64,000 bases of DNA from RHLJ01 sp963974345 (GTDB lineage Bacteria; Bacteroidota; Rhodothermia; Balneolales; Balneolaceae), in NCBI GenBank assembly GCA_963974345.1, contig CAXBBW010000014.1:62001-126000 (forward strand). The letters run 5' to 3'. Shown here in pieces: positions 25,705-34,543 of this stretch. The notes below the pieces were generated by a model. That model was not told where the DNA came from. It ran no database searches and saw only the letters and a program-made list of their open reading frames with translations. Position numbers and translations under genes: made by a program. Numbering within the stretch: position 1 is the stretch's first letter; every line of letters begins with the position of its first letter.

Positions 25705-25705
25705 A

Positions 25706-25730
25706 GCCTGTAAATTGATGATTTACAGGC
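25706..25730 (-). promoter_or_regulatory. hairpin at the translation start of the metallophosphoesterase gene
   Basis: On the minus strand GCCTGTAAAT and ATTTACAGGC form a perfect 10-bp stem with a 5-base loop. The stem ends one base before the ATG at 25704. It would occupy the ribosome-binding region if transcribed, or could be a protein-binding dyad near the promoter. No T tract follows, so it is not a terminator. Confidence 0.5.
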
Positions 25731-25885
25731 CAATATCGATCATCTGTATTACCTAAGAGTTTCTTTCATATTATTTTATGGTGATGGAAATATTATCTAA
25801 CCGTAACCTATGTAGACTTTTTTCTGCTTTCATTTAGGATAATTTCACCTACATTTAGAATGTTATTTAAAACAAAGGAGAAGTA

Positions 25886-26338
25886 ATGACTGACTCTGAT
25901 GCTCAAAAAATTATACATGTTCATTTGCCAAAAAATGAAGCTTTTAAAACTACACTTACTGCAGGTAACCACGAACTTATAGCTGATGAACCTCCCCATA
26001 TTGAAGGTGGACAAGATTTAGGACCCGATCCTTATGACCTTTTGTTGATGTCGCTTGGAACGTGTACTGTTATGACCGTTAAGATGTATGCTAACCGAAA
26101 AGGTTGGGAAGTTGGTGATATGTTTATGGAACTCCGCCACAATAAAAGTCATGTTGAAGATTGCAAAACTTGTGAGGACCCTACTTCAAAAATTGATGTC
26201 ATAGAAAAAGAACTAATTATTAAAGGAGAGTTAAGCCAAGAGCAGAAAGAAAAACTTCTTGAGATATCTAAGAAATGTCCTGTTCATAAATCTCTATTGA
26301 ATGAAATAAGAATTGAAAGCAGTATTTCAATTCAATAA
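25886..26338 (+). CDS. OsmC-family peroxiredoxin-like protein
   Basis: A 150-residue OsmC/Ohr-type protein. The two redox Cys of the family are in SLGTCTVMTVKMYA and SKKCPVHKSLL. An extra CxxC (EDCKTCED) in the middle is usual in this OsmC subgroup. It probably reduces organic hydroperoxides using a thiol cofactor in the cytoplasm. The start at 25886 is preceded by AGGAGAAG, an unusually good Shine-Dalgarno for this window. It diverges from the metallophosphoesterase gene. Confidence 0.9.
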   Translation: MTDSDAQKIIHVHLPKNEAFKTTLTAGNHELIADEPPHIEGGQDLGPDPYDLLLMSLGTCTVMTVKMYANRKGWEVGDMFMELRHNKSHVEDCKTCEDPTSKIDVIEKELIIKGELSQEQKEKLLEISKKCPVHKSLLNEIRIESSISIQ

Positions 26339-26382
26339 TTTTCAGAAAGAATCATTGATCGAAACAATTAATTACTTGTACT

Positions 26383-26727
26383 ATGAAATTTCATCTTTCA
26401 CTTCTTTTTTTTGTTTTACTATTCAGTGGGTGTTCAAATCCTTTTCAAAATGAACAAGGTTCAACTGCTCCTATTTGGGTTCAGGTAGCCTCAGCGGAAC
26501 AGCAATGTATAACGCCTGAATATTCTTCACTTGAAGAAGCTATTCAGGAACTAAAAGATGATAATATTACAGTAATAGATTCTAGAGAGCTTAATTTGGT
26601 AGTATGTGAAGCTTGTAGTTGTCCTACAGGAATTATTTATCAAGCGGAAATAAAGAAAAATGATCTTGAAAAAGCTGCTCAATTAGGTTGGGAAGCTCTG
26701 GGCGAAGGGGATGACACTCCTGAATGA
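26383..26727 (+). CDS. small lipoprotein of unknown function
   Basis: A 114-residue protein. The signal ends at a lipobox LLFSGC (Cys near residue 17). The mature part has a short alpha-beta domain, with EEAIQELKDDNITVIDSREL and a Cys cluster CEACSCPTG near residue 74, and ends in an acidic tail. The Cys cluster could bind metal or form disulfides. I do not recognise a characterised family, though short Bacteroidota lipoproteins with a CxxCxCP motif do occur. It lies 44 bases after osmC on the same strand. Confidence 0.75.
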   Translation: MKFHLSLLFFVLLFSGCSNPFQNEQGSTAPIWVQVASAEQQCITPEYSSLEEAIQELKDDNITVIDSRELNLVVCEACSCPTGIIYQAEIKKNDLEKAAQLGWEALGEGDDTPE

Positions 26728-26796
26728 AATTGAGGATTAAATTTTTGTACTACACAATTCCTTAAACCATTCTCTATATTCTGATCAAAACAAAAA

Positions 26797-28155
26797 ATGA
26801 TCATGACTAAGGAAGAAATTATTAAGCAAATTCAGGAACTCGAGGTAAAAAACGTAAAGTTTGGAGTTACTGATATTGATGGGATCCTAAGAGGAAAGGT
26901 CATTAGTACAGAAAAATTCATAAAGGCTTTGAATGATCAGATCGGCTTCTGTAATGTCATCTTTGGCTGGGATATGAATGACGCTGTATACGATAACTCA
27001 GAAGTAAGTGGCTGGCATACCGGATATCCTGATTCTTTTGCTACTATAGATCCCAATTCCTATCGAAAAATTCCTTGGGAAAACAATAAACCTTTCTTTC
27101 TCGGTGATTTTTCAGAATCTGAGGATCTGAAAGAAATTTGTCCAAGATCTCTTCTCAAAAAAATTAAGAGCCAAGCACTCGATCTCGGTTTTTCGCCAAA
27201 GTTCTCTTCTGAATTTGAATGGTTCAACTTTGATGAGACCATGCATTCACTCAAAGAAAAAGACTACACAAATCCAACTCCCCTAACACCAGGAATGTTT
27301 GGCTATTCAATACTTAGAGCTTCTCAGAATAGCGACTACTTCAATGATTTATTTGATTTACTCCATGGATTTGGAATTCCATTAGAAGGCATTCACACAG
27401 AAACTGGTGATGGGGTTTATGAAGCCGCTATTGCCTACAACGAAATTTTAGAATCAGCTGATAGAGCCGCACTTTTAAAAACTGCTGTGAAAGAAATTGC
27501 ATCTCAGTTCGACTTAATTGCCAGTTTTATGGCAAAATGGAACCCTGAGTTACCAGGTTGTAGTCAGCACATTCATCAAAGTTTGGAAAATAAAGAGGGT
27601 AAAAACTTATTCTTTGATGATTCTAAAGCTGGAAATATGAGTGCTTTATTGGAGAACTATCTTGCGGGACAGCTTCATTGCTTGCCTCATATTCTCCCAA
27701 TGTTTGCACCTACTGTAAATAGCTACAAACGATATGTTGAAGGTTCCTGGGCTGCGACATCGGTAAGTTGGGCTTTTGAAAACCGAACTGTAGCACTTCG
27801 GGTTATCAATCATGGAGAAAACTCTATGCGACTCGAAAATAGAGTTCCAGGAGCAGATGCCAATCCCTATTTAGCAATGTCAGGAAGTTTGGCCTCAGGG
27901 TTATACGGAATAAAGAATAAGCTAAAGTTGGAGCTACCAGCCACGAAAGGCAATGAATACGAAAATAAAACTACCAAACCTCTTCCTGAAAACTTACATA
28001 AAGCAACTACAGCGATGAAGGAGTCTAACATTGCTAAAGAATTGTTTGGAGAAGCTTTTGTTGATCATTTTGTAAAAACCAGAGAATGGGAATGGCGACA
28101 GTATAAGCCAAATCAGAAAAACTGGGAATTAAAACGTTATTTCGAAATTATTTAA
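26797..28155 (+). CDS. glutamine synthetase-like gamma-glutamyl ligase
   Basis: A 452-residue member of the GS superfamily. The beta-grasp N-terminus begins NVKFGVTDIDGILRGK. Metal and ATP residues are visible: SEFEWFNFDE, GDGVYEAAIAYNEILESAD, GCSQHIHQSL, NSYKRYVEGSWA and RLENRVPGADANPYL. It lacks the adenylylation-loop Tyr of classic GlnA and resembles the PuuA/GlnT-like branch that couples glutamate to amines. The first gene of a cassette with a small-molecule kinase and a HAD phosphatase, it may not make glutamine at all. A second ATG two codons downstream (26803) is an equally good start. Confidence 0.85.
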   Translation: MIMTKEEIIKQIQELEVKNVKFGVTDIDGILRGKVISTEKFIKALNDQIGFCNVIFGWDMNDAVYDNSEVSGWHTGYPDSFATIDPNSYRKIPWENNKPFFLGDFSESEDLKEICPRSLLKKIKSQALDLGFSPKFSSEFEWFNFDETMHSLKEKDYTNPTPLTPGMFGYSILRASQNSDYFNDLFDLLHGFGIPLEGIHTETGDGVYEAAIAYNEILESADRAALLKTAVKEIASQFDLIASFMAKWNPELPGCSQHIHQSLENKEGKNLFFDDSKAGNMSALLENYLAGQLHCLPHILPMFAPTVNSYKRYVEGSWAATSVSWAFENRTVALRVINHGENSMRLENRVPGADANPYLAMSGSLASGLYGIKNKLKLELPATKGNEYENKTTKPLPENLHKATTAMKESNIAKELFGEAFVDHFVKTREWEWRQYKPNQKNWELKRYFEII

Positions 28156-28167
28156 GTCAGTCTAACC

Positions 28168-29211
28168 ATGTCTTTTATTGATTTTAATGAAATTGTAAGC
28201 GAAGCGTGGCGAGCTTACGACAGTTCGCGAGAGATCGTGCGAATTGAAGATATTAGTGCAAAAGTTTCTACGAACCATGTTTATAGAATTACTCTAATGG
28301 ATCACCACATTATTGTGGCAAAGCTCTCCTATTTTGGGCAATTTGAGCACTTTGTTGAGGATCATTCCATCATAAACGCGCTTTCAAATAACCTTCCTGG
28401 ACCGTTCGAGAATTTTCTGGCTCGATCTTTAATGAAAGGCAATGAACTCTTTGTTCACCGCCATCAAAGTGACGTAATTGATGCTTGGGTAGTTTTTTAT
28501 CGCCCTATTAAAATCCGAAATAAACTCCCGCGTCGCTTAGATGAACATCAAATAAAACGTCTGGGACAGGAAGCCGCAAAGTTCCACAAAGCTTGCCACA
28601 CCGTTCGTGGAACGCTCCCTCCATCAGCCAAAAGCATGAACGTTGATATTGATGACTTGCTTGAGACACTAGATACCGACGAAGGAAAATTTCATTTCCA
28701 CAAGTATATTGACCTCATTCGTGAACATTGCGAAATCTTCCAAAAAAACTATGTAGAATTAGATGCAGACTCAATGGATACTATTCCAGTTTTTGTAGAC
28801 TGGAATATTGGTAACTTTTCGGTTACGGATAGTTTTCGGTTTTTCTCACGGTGGGATTATGACTGGTTTAGAATGAGTTCCAGAATCATGGATTTTTATT
28901 TCTTTAGTAGAGTAGTTTCTGATGTTGGCGACCGAACTATTTTCACCTATAACATCGATATTTTGATGGAAGAACGATTTATCACATTCTTAAAATCTTA
29001 TCACGAAATCTTCCCATTAACTAAAGCTGACATCTTGCTTCTTCGAGAAACTTACCGCTTCTTTTTACTTAATTATGTAGTAAAATATGGCCGTTATTTT
29101 TTCCACGAAGTATTTGCTACTAAGCTCCAAAAAGAAGTTTTTGATGTTCATCTTCCTTCCATTGAAAAAAAATTCAATCCAGAACCACTTCTTAAAGCCT
29201 TAAATCTTTGA
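28168..29211 (+). CDS. aminoglycoside phosphotransferase-like kinase
   Basis: A 347-residue protein with the APH/choline-kinase fold. The N-lobe has VYRITLMDHHIIVAKLSY, where Lys could bind ATP. The catalytic loop reads FVDWNIGNFSV in place of the usual HGDLHxGN, keeping Asp and Asn, and the metal-binding Asp follows in SRWDYDWFRMSSRIMDF. The enzyme presumably phosphorylates a small metabolite. It starts 12 bases after the GS-like gene and overlaps or abuts the HAD gene, so the three are cotranscribed. The substrate is unknown. Confidence 0.78.
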   Translation: MSFIDFNEIVSEAWRAYDSSREIVRIEDISAKVSTNHVYRITLMDHHIIVAKLSYFGQFEHFVEDHSIINALSNNLPGPFENFLARSLMKGNELFVHRHQSDVIDAWVVFYRPIKIRNKLPRRLDEHQIKRLGQEAAKFHKACHTVRGTLPPSAKSMNVDIDDLLETLDTDEGKFHFHKYIDLIREHCEIFQKNYVELDADSMDTIPVFVDWNIGNFSVTDSFRFFSRWDYDWFRMSSRIMDFYFFSRVVSDVGDRTIFTYNIDILMEERFITFLKSYHEIFPLTKADILLLRETYRFFLLNYVVKYGRYFFHEVFATKLQKEVFDVHLPSIEKKFNPEPLLKALNL

Positions 29212-29213
29212 AT

Positions 29214-30062
29214 ATGACCTACCCTTCTTTTTTTGATATAGCCAAGGACTTTAAAGTGATAATGCTTGATTCCTATGGAGTAGTAAAAAACCATAAAGGA
29301 TTAATCGCTGGAATTGATAAAACCATTTCATGGATTAAAAGTGAAGGTAAAACCTTTCGTTTGTTAACTAATGATGCATCTAGAAGCCAACAACAGCAGA
29401 TGGAAAGTTTGGGATCTCTTGGTTTACCAGGAATTGAACTTCACGAAATTGTAACCTCAGGTATGATGGCAAAACAGTTTCTGGAGCAAAAAATAAATGA
29501 AGGAAGAATCGCATATCTCGGAACTGAAAACTCAGCCGAATATATTCTTCAGTCTGGGTTACAACATGTTTCTGTGGCCGATGTTGACCTTGAAGATATC
29601 GAAGATATTTCTGCGTTCGTATTTTTGGATGATGAAGGCTTCGACTGGAATACTGATATCAACAAAACAGTAAATTTACTTCGTAAGAAAACGATGCCCG
29701 TAATTCTCGCAAACTCCGATCGGTTTTATCCAGTTGCAAGACATGATGTTGCAGTAGCAACTGGTGGAATTGCCAAACTAGTTGAAAGTATGCTTCATAA
29801 AAAATTCATCCATTTCGGTAAACCTGATTCCCAAATGTTTATGTATGCTTACGAAGGTTTGGTTGGTGAACTGGGCGATATCAATAAAAATGATATTCTG
29901 ATGGTGGGTGACACTTTAGAAACTGATATTCTAGGCGGTAATAAATTTGGTGTTAAAACTATGCTCGTCCTTTCTGGGAATACCCGTGAAAGCAATGTAA
30001 TCGGTAACATCGAATCCACTGGAATCATCCCCGATTTTATATGTACTTCGGTGGTGGAATAA
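29214..30062 (+). CDS. HAD-superfamily class IIA hydrolase (TIGR01459/NagD-like)
   Basis: About 282 residues from the ATG at 29214; an in-frame TTG at 29208 overlapping the previous stop would add two residues. Motif 1 reads IMLDSYGVVKNHKG: the nucleophile Asp is kept, while the second Asp is replaced by Tyr as in the DxWGV/DxYGV subgroup. Motif 2 is LLTNDASRS, and motifs 3 and 4 are FGKPDSQMF and MVGDTLETDILGG. It should hydrolyse a phosphate monoester. As third gene of the GS-like/kinase cassette it may remove the phosphate its neighbour adds, or act on a related intermediate. Confidence 0.85.
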   Translation: MTYPSFFDIAKDFKVIMLDSYGVVKNHKGLIAGIDKTISWIKSEGKTFRLLTNDASRSQQQQMESLGSLGLPGIELHEIVTSGMMAKQFLEQKINEGRIAYLGTENSAEYILQSGLQHVSVADVDLEDIEDISAFVFLDDEGFDWNTDINKTVNLLRKKTMPVILANSDRFYPVARHDVAVATGGIAKLVESMLHKKFIHFGKPDSQMFMYAYEGLVGELGDINKNDILMVGDTLETDILGGNKFGVKTMLVLSGNTRESNVIGNIESTGIIPDFICTSVVE

Positions 30063-30158
30063 TTTCAATTCTATGATTTTGCTTTCCGAAATTGTACTTT
30101 TATGATTGTATAAGAGCGTTAATTTCTATTCTTTTCAAGATCAAAAAACGGGGTCTTA

Positions 30159-30821
30159 TTGCTTGCAAGAATACTACAAAAACTTTCCTTTATCGTTGTT
30201 TTAGGCCGTCTAAATACGATCGGATTCTTTGGTTATATATTACTCAGCTTTATCCCTTTTATAGGAGTAACGCTATTGGGTTGGGATCCCGTTATGATCT
30301 TGATTGGATATTTTGTAGATCGGATAATCTATCTTCTCTTTCTCTGGTTGATGAATCGGATTATGCTCAAAAAGTCGAACCGCTTAAAGACTCATTCTTC
30401 ATTTAAGGATCTTCTGGTGATACTGGTTGGAAGTTATATGCTTCTTCAATTTGGTGCACTGTTCTATTCGTTTGGAGGTACTTTGGAACCTGAGGAACAG
30501 CTAAACGAATTGGCAGCAATAACGGTATGTATAGTATTCTTTTATGGTTATCAATTTTATGTAGGACTTCAGTCAATAAATCCCCATTCCTGGGTTAACA
30601 ATATATTAACCCAAACTATCGGAATTGTTCTGCTTTCAGGATTTCTTGCTCTGAGTTCACTATTTCTAGCCATATTTCTTGCTCAATCAGTTAACGGTAC
30701 GTTTGCTGGTTCGTTCTTTCAATCTGGATATGGAATAATGATCTTCGTATTCATAGCTTTTCGACTCGTAAGTGACTTTCTTTTCTTTTCATTCTTTAGC
30801 AATTCTCAAAGCTCTAATTGA
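30159..30821 (+). CDS. DUF6498-like membrane protein
   Basis: A 220-residue integral membrane protein with about six hydrophobic segments, beginning FGYILLSFIPFIGVTLLGWDP and continuing FVDRIIYLLFLWLMN. The pattern fits the uncharacterised DUF6498 group. No ATG is available before the first helix; the frame opens after a stop at 30120, and TTG at 30159 is the best start, so the exact N-terminus is uncertain. A 104-codon frame on the same strand overlapping the 5' end is not coding-like. No function can be stated. Confidence 0.65.
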   Translation: MLARILQKLSFIVVLGRLNTIGFFGYILLSFIPFIGVTLLGWDPVMILIGYFVDRIIYLLFLWLMNRIMLKKSNRLKTHSSFKDLLVILVGSYMLLQFGALFYSFGGTLEPEEQLNELAAITVCIVFFYGYQFYVGLQSINPHSWVNNILTQTIGIVLLSGFLALSSLFLAIFLAQSVNGTFAGSFFQSGYGIMIFVFIAFRLVSDFLFFSFFSNSQSSN

Positions 30822-30829
30822 GCTTTAAA

Positions 30830-32146
30830 TTATTTTAAACCCAACCGATACAATAACAAAGCCGCTCTTTTCGATTGTCTTGGGAATTGGTTTAGGTATC
30901 CGACTTCTTCAACCGTATGGTCATTGTCTCCGCTCATTCCAATTGCGTCTATTGCCATATCCACATAATCTGCTGTAAAAGATACATCGGCAGCGCCTGC
31001 TCGGAGTGGGTTTACGGCAACTACATCACCAAAACCTAAGTCGTTGCTAACTTTATTGTAGATAGAAAGTAGCTGTCTGTTGCCATCCGTTGGTGCCATT
31101 GGAGGATAGCCTTCACTAAAATTAATCTCTGCATTTGTATGAGGTAGGTTTGTCGCTACAATTTCTCTCATTTTAGATTTAACTCTTTCGAGCTGTTCTT
31201 TTGATACCGCGCGAATATCGCCAGTTACAAACGCCGATTCTGCAACTACGTTATTTTTACCAAATGCAGAACCTGAATTTGAAGAAGCATCTTGCTCAAC
31301 AGTTGTTCCACCTAAAATTCTACCTGGATTAAATGTGAGGTACTTTTCACTTCGAAGTTCTTCATAAAATGTGTTTAAGATTCTTGAAATCTCATAAATC
31401 GCGCCGGCTCCAATATCTTCTCTAAATACTTGTGAAGAATGCGCGGGTTTCCCTGTTACATTTAATGACCAACCAATAGATCCTCTTCTAGAAACATTTG
31501 CCGTACCTGGATTTCCATCTCCGTTTTCAAAACCTATAGAAATATCCGCCCATTTTGCCGCATCAATTAGTGCTTTTTTTGAAAGATCCAACGGTCGACC
31601 ACTTAGCTCTTCATCGCCCGTCATAACTACGGTGATATTCATTTGCTCTAATTCACCTACCGCTTTTAATGCGCTCAACGCTTGAAGAATAACTACGTTT
31701 CCGCCTTTCATATCGGCGATACCAGGCGCTCTTGCTACCGAATCGTTTACCATCTCATATTTCTGAAAAGGACTGTCGGGTTCGAAAACTGTATCTAAAT
31801 GTCCAATCAACAAAATCTTTGGTGTGTTTCCGCCTCCATGATGTTCTGCAATTAGATGTCCTGCTCGTTCAAATGCAGTTCCATCTTCCCATCTGGTTTC
31901 AAAACCCAAAGCATCAAATTCTGCCATCAATACTTCACCTACTTCACGAACTCCTTTAAAGTTCATTGTTCCGCTGTTTATGTTGATGGTTTTGATGAGA
32001 AGATCTAAGGCTTGTTGATTGGTCTGATCTATATGGGTAAGCATTTGTCGCTCAACAGTTGAAACCTGAGCTTTTACATTTTTGCAAATGGTAATTTGAA
32101 TCAGAAATAAGCTTAACAGAAATAAACCGGTGCTTCTTTTTTTCAT
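30830..32146 (-). CDS. secreted M20-family carboxypeptidase (CPG2-like)
   Basis: A 438-residue zinc peptidase with an N-terminal signal (FLLSLFLIQITICKNVKAQ). Metal ligands and catalytic residues are placed: LLIGHLDTVF, APGIADMKGGN, VMTGDEELSG with the catalytic Glu, and GDNDHTVEEVG near the C-terminus. A dimerisation lid domain lies between (RRGSIGWSLNVTGKPAHSS). The glutamate carboxypeptidase/CPG2 branch removes C-terminal glutamate or similar residues. It probably works in the periplasm. It converges with the membrane protein gene (8 bases between). Confidence 0.9.
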   Translation of the reverse strand: MKKRSTGLFLLSLFLIQITICKNVKAQVSTVERQMLTHIDQTNQQALDLLIKTININSGTMNFKGVREVGEVLMAEFDALGFETRWEDGTAFERAGHLIAEHHGGGNTPKILLIGHLDTVFEPDSPFQKYEMVNDSVARAPGIADMKGGNVVILQALSALKAVGELEQMNITVVMTGDEELSGRPLDLSKKALIDAAKWADISIGFENGDGNPGTANVSRRGSIGWSLNVTGKPAHSSQVFREDIGAGAIYEISRILNTFYEELRSEKYLTFNPGRILGGTTVEQDASSNSGSAFGKNNVVAESAFVTGDIRAVSKEQLERVKSKMREIVATNLPHTNAEINFSEGYPPMAPTDGNRQLLSIYNKVSNDLGFGDVVAVNPLRAGAADVSFTADYVDMAIDAIGMSGDNDHTVEEVGYLNQFPRQSKRAALLLYRLGLK

Positions 32147-32267
32147 AAAAAATTATTCGTTGTTTGTGCTATTATATTAACTATTTAAAATAGAAATAAA
32201 TTTACTTGAAATTTTCAGCTAGTGCTTAAACCTACATTTTAATTTTAGCTTCTTAAACTATTCATCT

Positions 32268-32894
32268 GTGAAATACTTATCTGTCTTTCTTATTTATATT
32301 TCGATTCTTTTTTTGGCTGTTCCGGCATTTGCGCAACAAACTAATAATGCCCTTGTTCAAGAAATAAAACACTATCAGGACAGTCTTGAAAATGATTTTA
32401 GAGATCGAGACATAAGCCCACTGTTAGAGGAAGATTTTAATTCTTTTAAAGGACTCGAATTCTACCCCATTGATACCAAATACTATATTATTGCTGATTT
32501 TAAACGGACTCCAAACGAAAAACCTTTTTTGATGCCTACTACTATTGAAAGGGCTCAAAAACCTGTTTATGAAAAATATGGAGAAGTCTCTTTTTCCCTT
32601 GATGGAAGAGACATTGTTCTCCCTGTATTTCAAAGTCATAGCCTTAGAGAACAAGAAGAATGGAAGAGCTATCTGTTTCTTCCTTTTAGAGATAAAACAA
32701 ACGGGAAAGAAACGTATGGAGGTGGACGTTATTTAGAACTTTGGATAACAGGCGAAGATACCATTGTAGTAGATTTTAACCGCGCTTATAATCCTTACTG
32801 TGCCTACAATTATAATTATAGTTGCCCTATTGTTCCAAAAGAAAATATAATTGCTTTACCTATTTATGCTGGTGAGAAAAACTTTTCGAAATAG
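32268..32894 (+). CDS. secreted DUF1684-domain protein
   Basis: A 208-residue exported protein starting at GTG (32268) with a signal peptide ending VPAFAQ. The DUF1684 domain is recognisable by FKGLEFYPIDTKYYI, FLMPTTIERAQK and the C-terminal GGGRYLELW, DFNRAYNPYCAYNYNYSCP and VPKENIIALPI. This C-terminal stretch is the most conserved part of the family. The function is unknown. It stands alone, with 120 bases on either side showing no clear signals. Confidence 0.88.
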   Translation: MKYLSVFLIYISILFLAVPAFAQQTNNALVQEIKHYQDSLENDFRDRDISPLLEEDFNSFKGLEFYPIDTKYYIIADFKRTPNEKPFLMPTTIERAQKPVYEKYGEVSFSLDGRDIVLPVFQSHSLREQEEWKSYLFLPFRDKTNGKETYGGGRYLELWITGEDTIVVDFNRAYNPYCAYNYNYSCPIVPKENIIALPIYAGEKNFSK

Positions 32895-33007
32895 AATCTA
32901 CAATTAAGTTAATTTTAAAATCCTATAGAATAAAACCCACGTGGAATCTTTATCAATAATACCCTGTTTAAATAGTTAAATATGAATTTTAAAATGAATT
33001 TTTGCTC

Positions 33008-34027
33008 ATGAGATACAACAATTTAGGCGATACAGGTTTATTAGTTTCCGAACTTTGCTTTGGAACAATGACTTTTGGCGGAGAAGGACGATGGGCTGCA
33101 ATTGGGAAGCAAACTCAAAAAGAAGCAGACGAATTAATTAAAATATCTATGGCGGCAGGTATAAATTTCATCGATACTGCAAATGCGTATTCGTTTGGGC
33201 AATCGGAAACAATCCTTGGAAATAGCATTAATAACTTGAGCCTTAATCGTAATGAATTAGTAATTGCAACTAAAGTTCGTGGATCGATGGGAGAGGGGGT
33301 TAACAATCAGGGACTTTCAAGGTATCATATGTTCAATTCCGTAGAAAAGAGTTTAGAGCGATTAAAACTTAATTATATCGACATTTTATATGTACATGGA
33401 GTAGATAAGATCGTATCCATCAAAGAGATTATGAGGAGCTTAAATGATTTAGTCAACTCAGGAAAAGTGCGATATATTGGAGTTTGTAACTGGCCAGCAT
33501 GGATGGTAATGAAAGCAAACGGTATTGCACGGCAGGAAGGCTGGCAAGAGTTTAAAGCTATGCAGTATTATTATTCTCTAGCTAATCGTGATGTAGAAGA
33601 TGAACTAGTACCATTAAGTCAGTCTGAAGGTTTGGGCTTTATGCCGTGGAGTCCGCTAGCTGGTGGGTTTTTAACAGGAAAGTATTCTAGAGAAACTGAT
33701 AAAGCTGGCGGTAGACGAGATGAATTCGATTTCCCTCCAATCAATAAAGAACGTGCCTACGATATTGTTGATGTGATGCGTGAAATTTCCAAAAATAATG
33801 ATGTCAGCATCGCAGAAGTTGCGCTTGCTTGGGTTAGAACTCAAAATGGAATTACAAGTACAATTATTGGCGCGAAAAATAAAAAACAGCTGGATTCAAA
33901 TATCAGTTCAACAAATATCGAGTTAACAAAAAGCGATTTAGATAACCTTGCTGCAGTTTCTACAACAGAAGCTCGTTATCCTACTTGGATGGTTGGTTTT
34001 CAAAATCAAAATAGAATCCCTGATTAG
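33008..34027 (+). CDS. aldo/keto reductase
   Basis: About 339 residues with the ATG at 33008 (MRYNNLGDTGLLVSELCFG); a TTG two codons upstream is less likely. The (beta/alpha)8 AKR fold shows the catalytic Asp/Tyr pair in FIDTANAYSFGQSE, Lys in LVIATKVRG and His in DILYVHGVD. WSPLAGGFLTGKYSR and IIGAKNKKQL are typical of the AKR12/14-like group of NADPH-dependent reductases. Substrates in this group are aldehydes and ketones, and none can be named here. Single gene. Confidence 0.9.
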   Translation: MRYNNLGDTGLLVSELCFGTMTFGGEGRWAAIGKQTQKEADELIKISMAAGINFIDTANAYSFGQSETILGNSINNLSLNRNELVIATKVRGSMGEGVNNQGLSRYHMFNSVEKSLERLKLNYIDILYVHGVDKIVSIKEIMRSLNDLVNSGKVRYIGVCNWPAWMVMKANGIARQEGWQEFKAMQYYYSLANRDVEDELVPLSQSEGLGFMPWSPLAGGFLTGKYSRETDKAGGRRDEFDFPPINKERAYDIVDVMREISKNNDVSIAEVALAWVRTQNGITSTIIGAKNKKQLDSNISSTNIELTKSDLDNLAAVSTTEARYPTWMVGFQNQNRIPD

Positions 34028-34124
34028 AACTAACTTTAATCTAGAAAGGAGCTCTTCACAAAAACTTCAAAAAGTTGTGCTATGTTGATAATGCAATAGA
34101 ATATCCACAAGTCAGGAGGGTATC

Positions 34125-34535
34125 ATGAGTTATTATTTCAACATAAAGGTAGAAGGGCTCACTTTTGATGAAGCACTTAAATTTCTTACTGAAGAACTTC
34201 ATAAAGAAGGCTTTGGTGTTATTTCTGAAATTGACATGAAAGAGACTCTTAAAACCAAGCTAAATCTCAATTTTAGGAAGTACAAAATACTTGGAGCTTG
34301 TAGTCCTAGCTATGCATATCGAGCTTTACATAGCGAGGATAATATTGGCTTACTCTTACCTTGTAATTTTGTAATTCAAGAACATGAAAATGGAGAAATA
34401 GAAATTGCTGCTGCCGATCCTGTAGCTTCAATGTACTCGGTTGAAAATGAAGATTTAGCTATGATAGCAAATCAAATTCAAAGAAAAATCAGGCATGTTG
34501 TGAAAGCACTACAGTATGGAGTTTTTCATAACTGA
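34125..34535 (+). CDS. DUF302-domain protein
   Basis: A 136-residue protein. The DUF302 fold is recognised from TFDEALKFLTEELHKEGFGVISEIDMKETLK split over the first 45 residues, YKILGACSPSYAYRAL and the LLLPCNFVIQE strand. The Cys in GACSP and LLPCN are the usual conserved ones. The function is unknown. AGGAGGG lies 6 bases before the ATG, the strongest Shine-Dalgarno in the window, suggesting high translation. It converges with gcvP. Confidence 0.9.
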   Translation: MSYYFNIKVEGLTFDEALKFLTEELHKEGFGVISEIDMKETLKTKLNLNFRKYKILGACSPSYAYRALHSEDNIGLLLPCNFVIQEHENGEIEIAAADPVASMYSVENEDLAMIANQIQRKIRHVVKALQYGVFHN

Positions 34536-34543
34536 GTTTCGGT

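Noticed and set aside
30092..30406. 104-codon plus-strand frame overlapping the membrane protein gene
   Set aside because: Composition is not protein-like (many Cys, Tyr and Arg), and the overlapping frame shows clear transmembrane periodicity.
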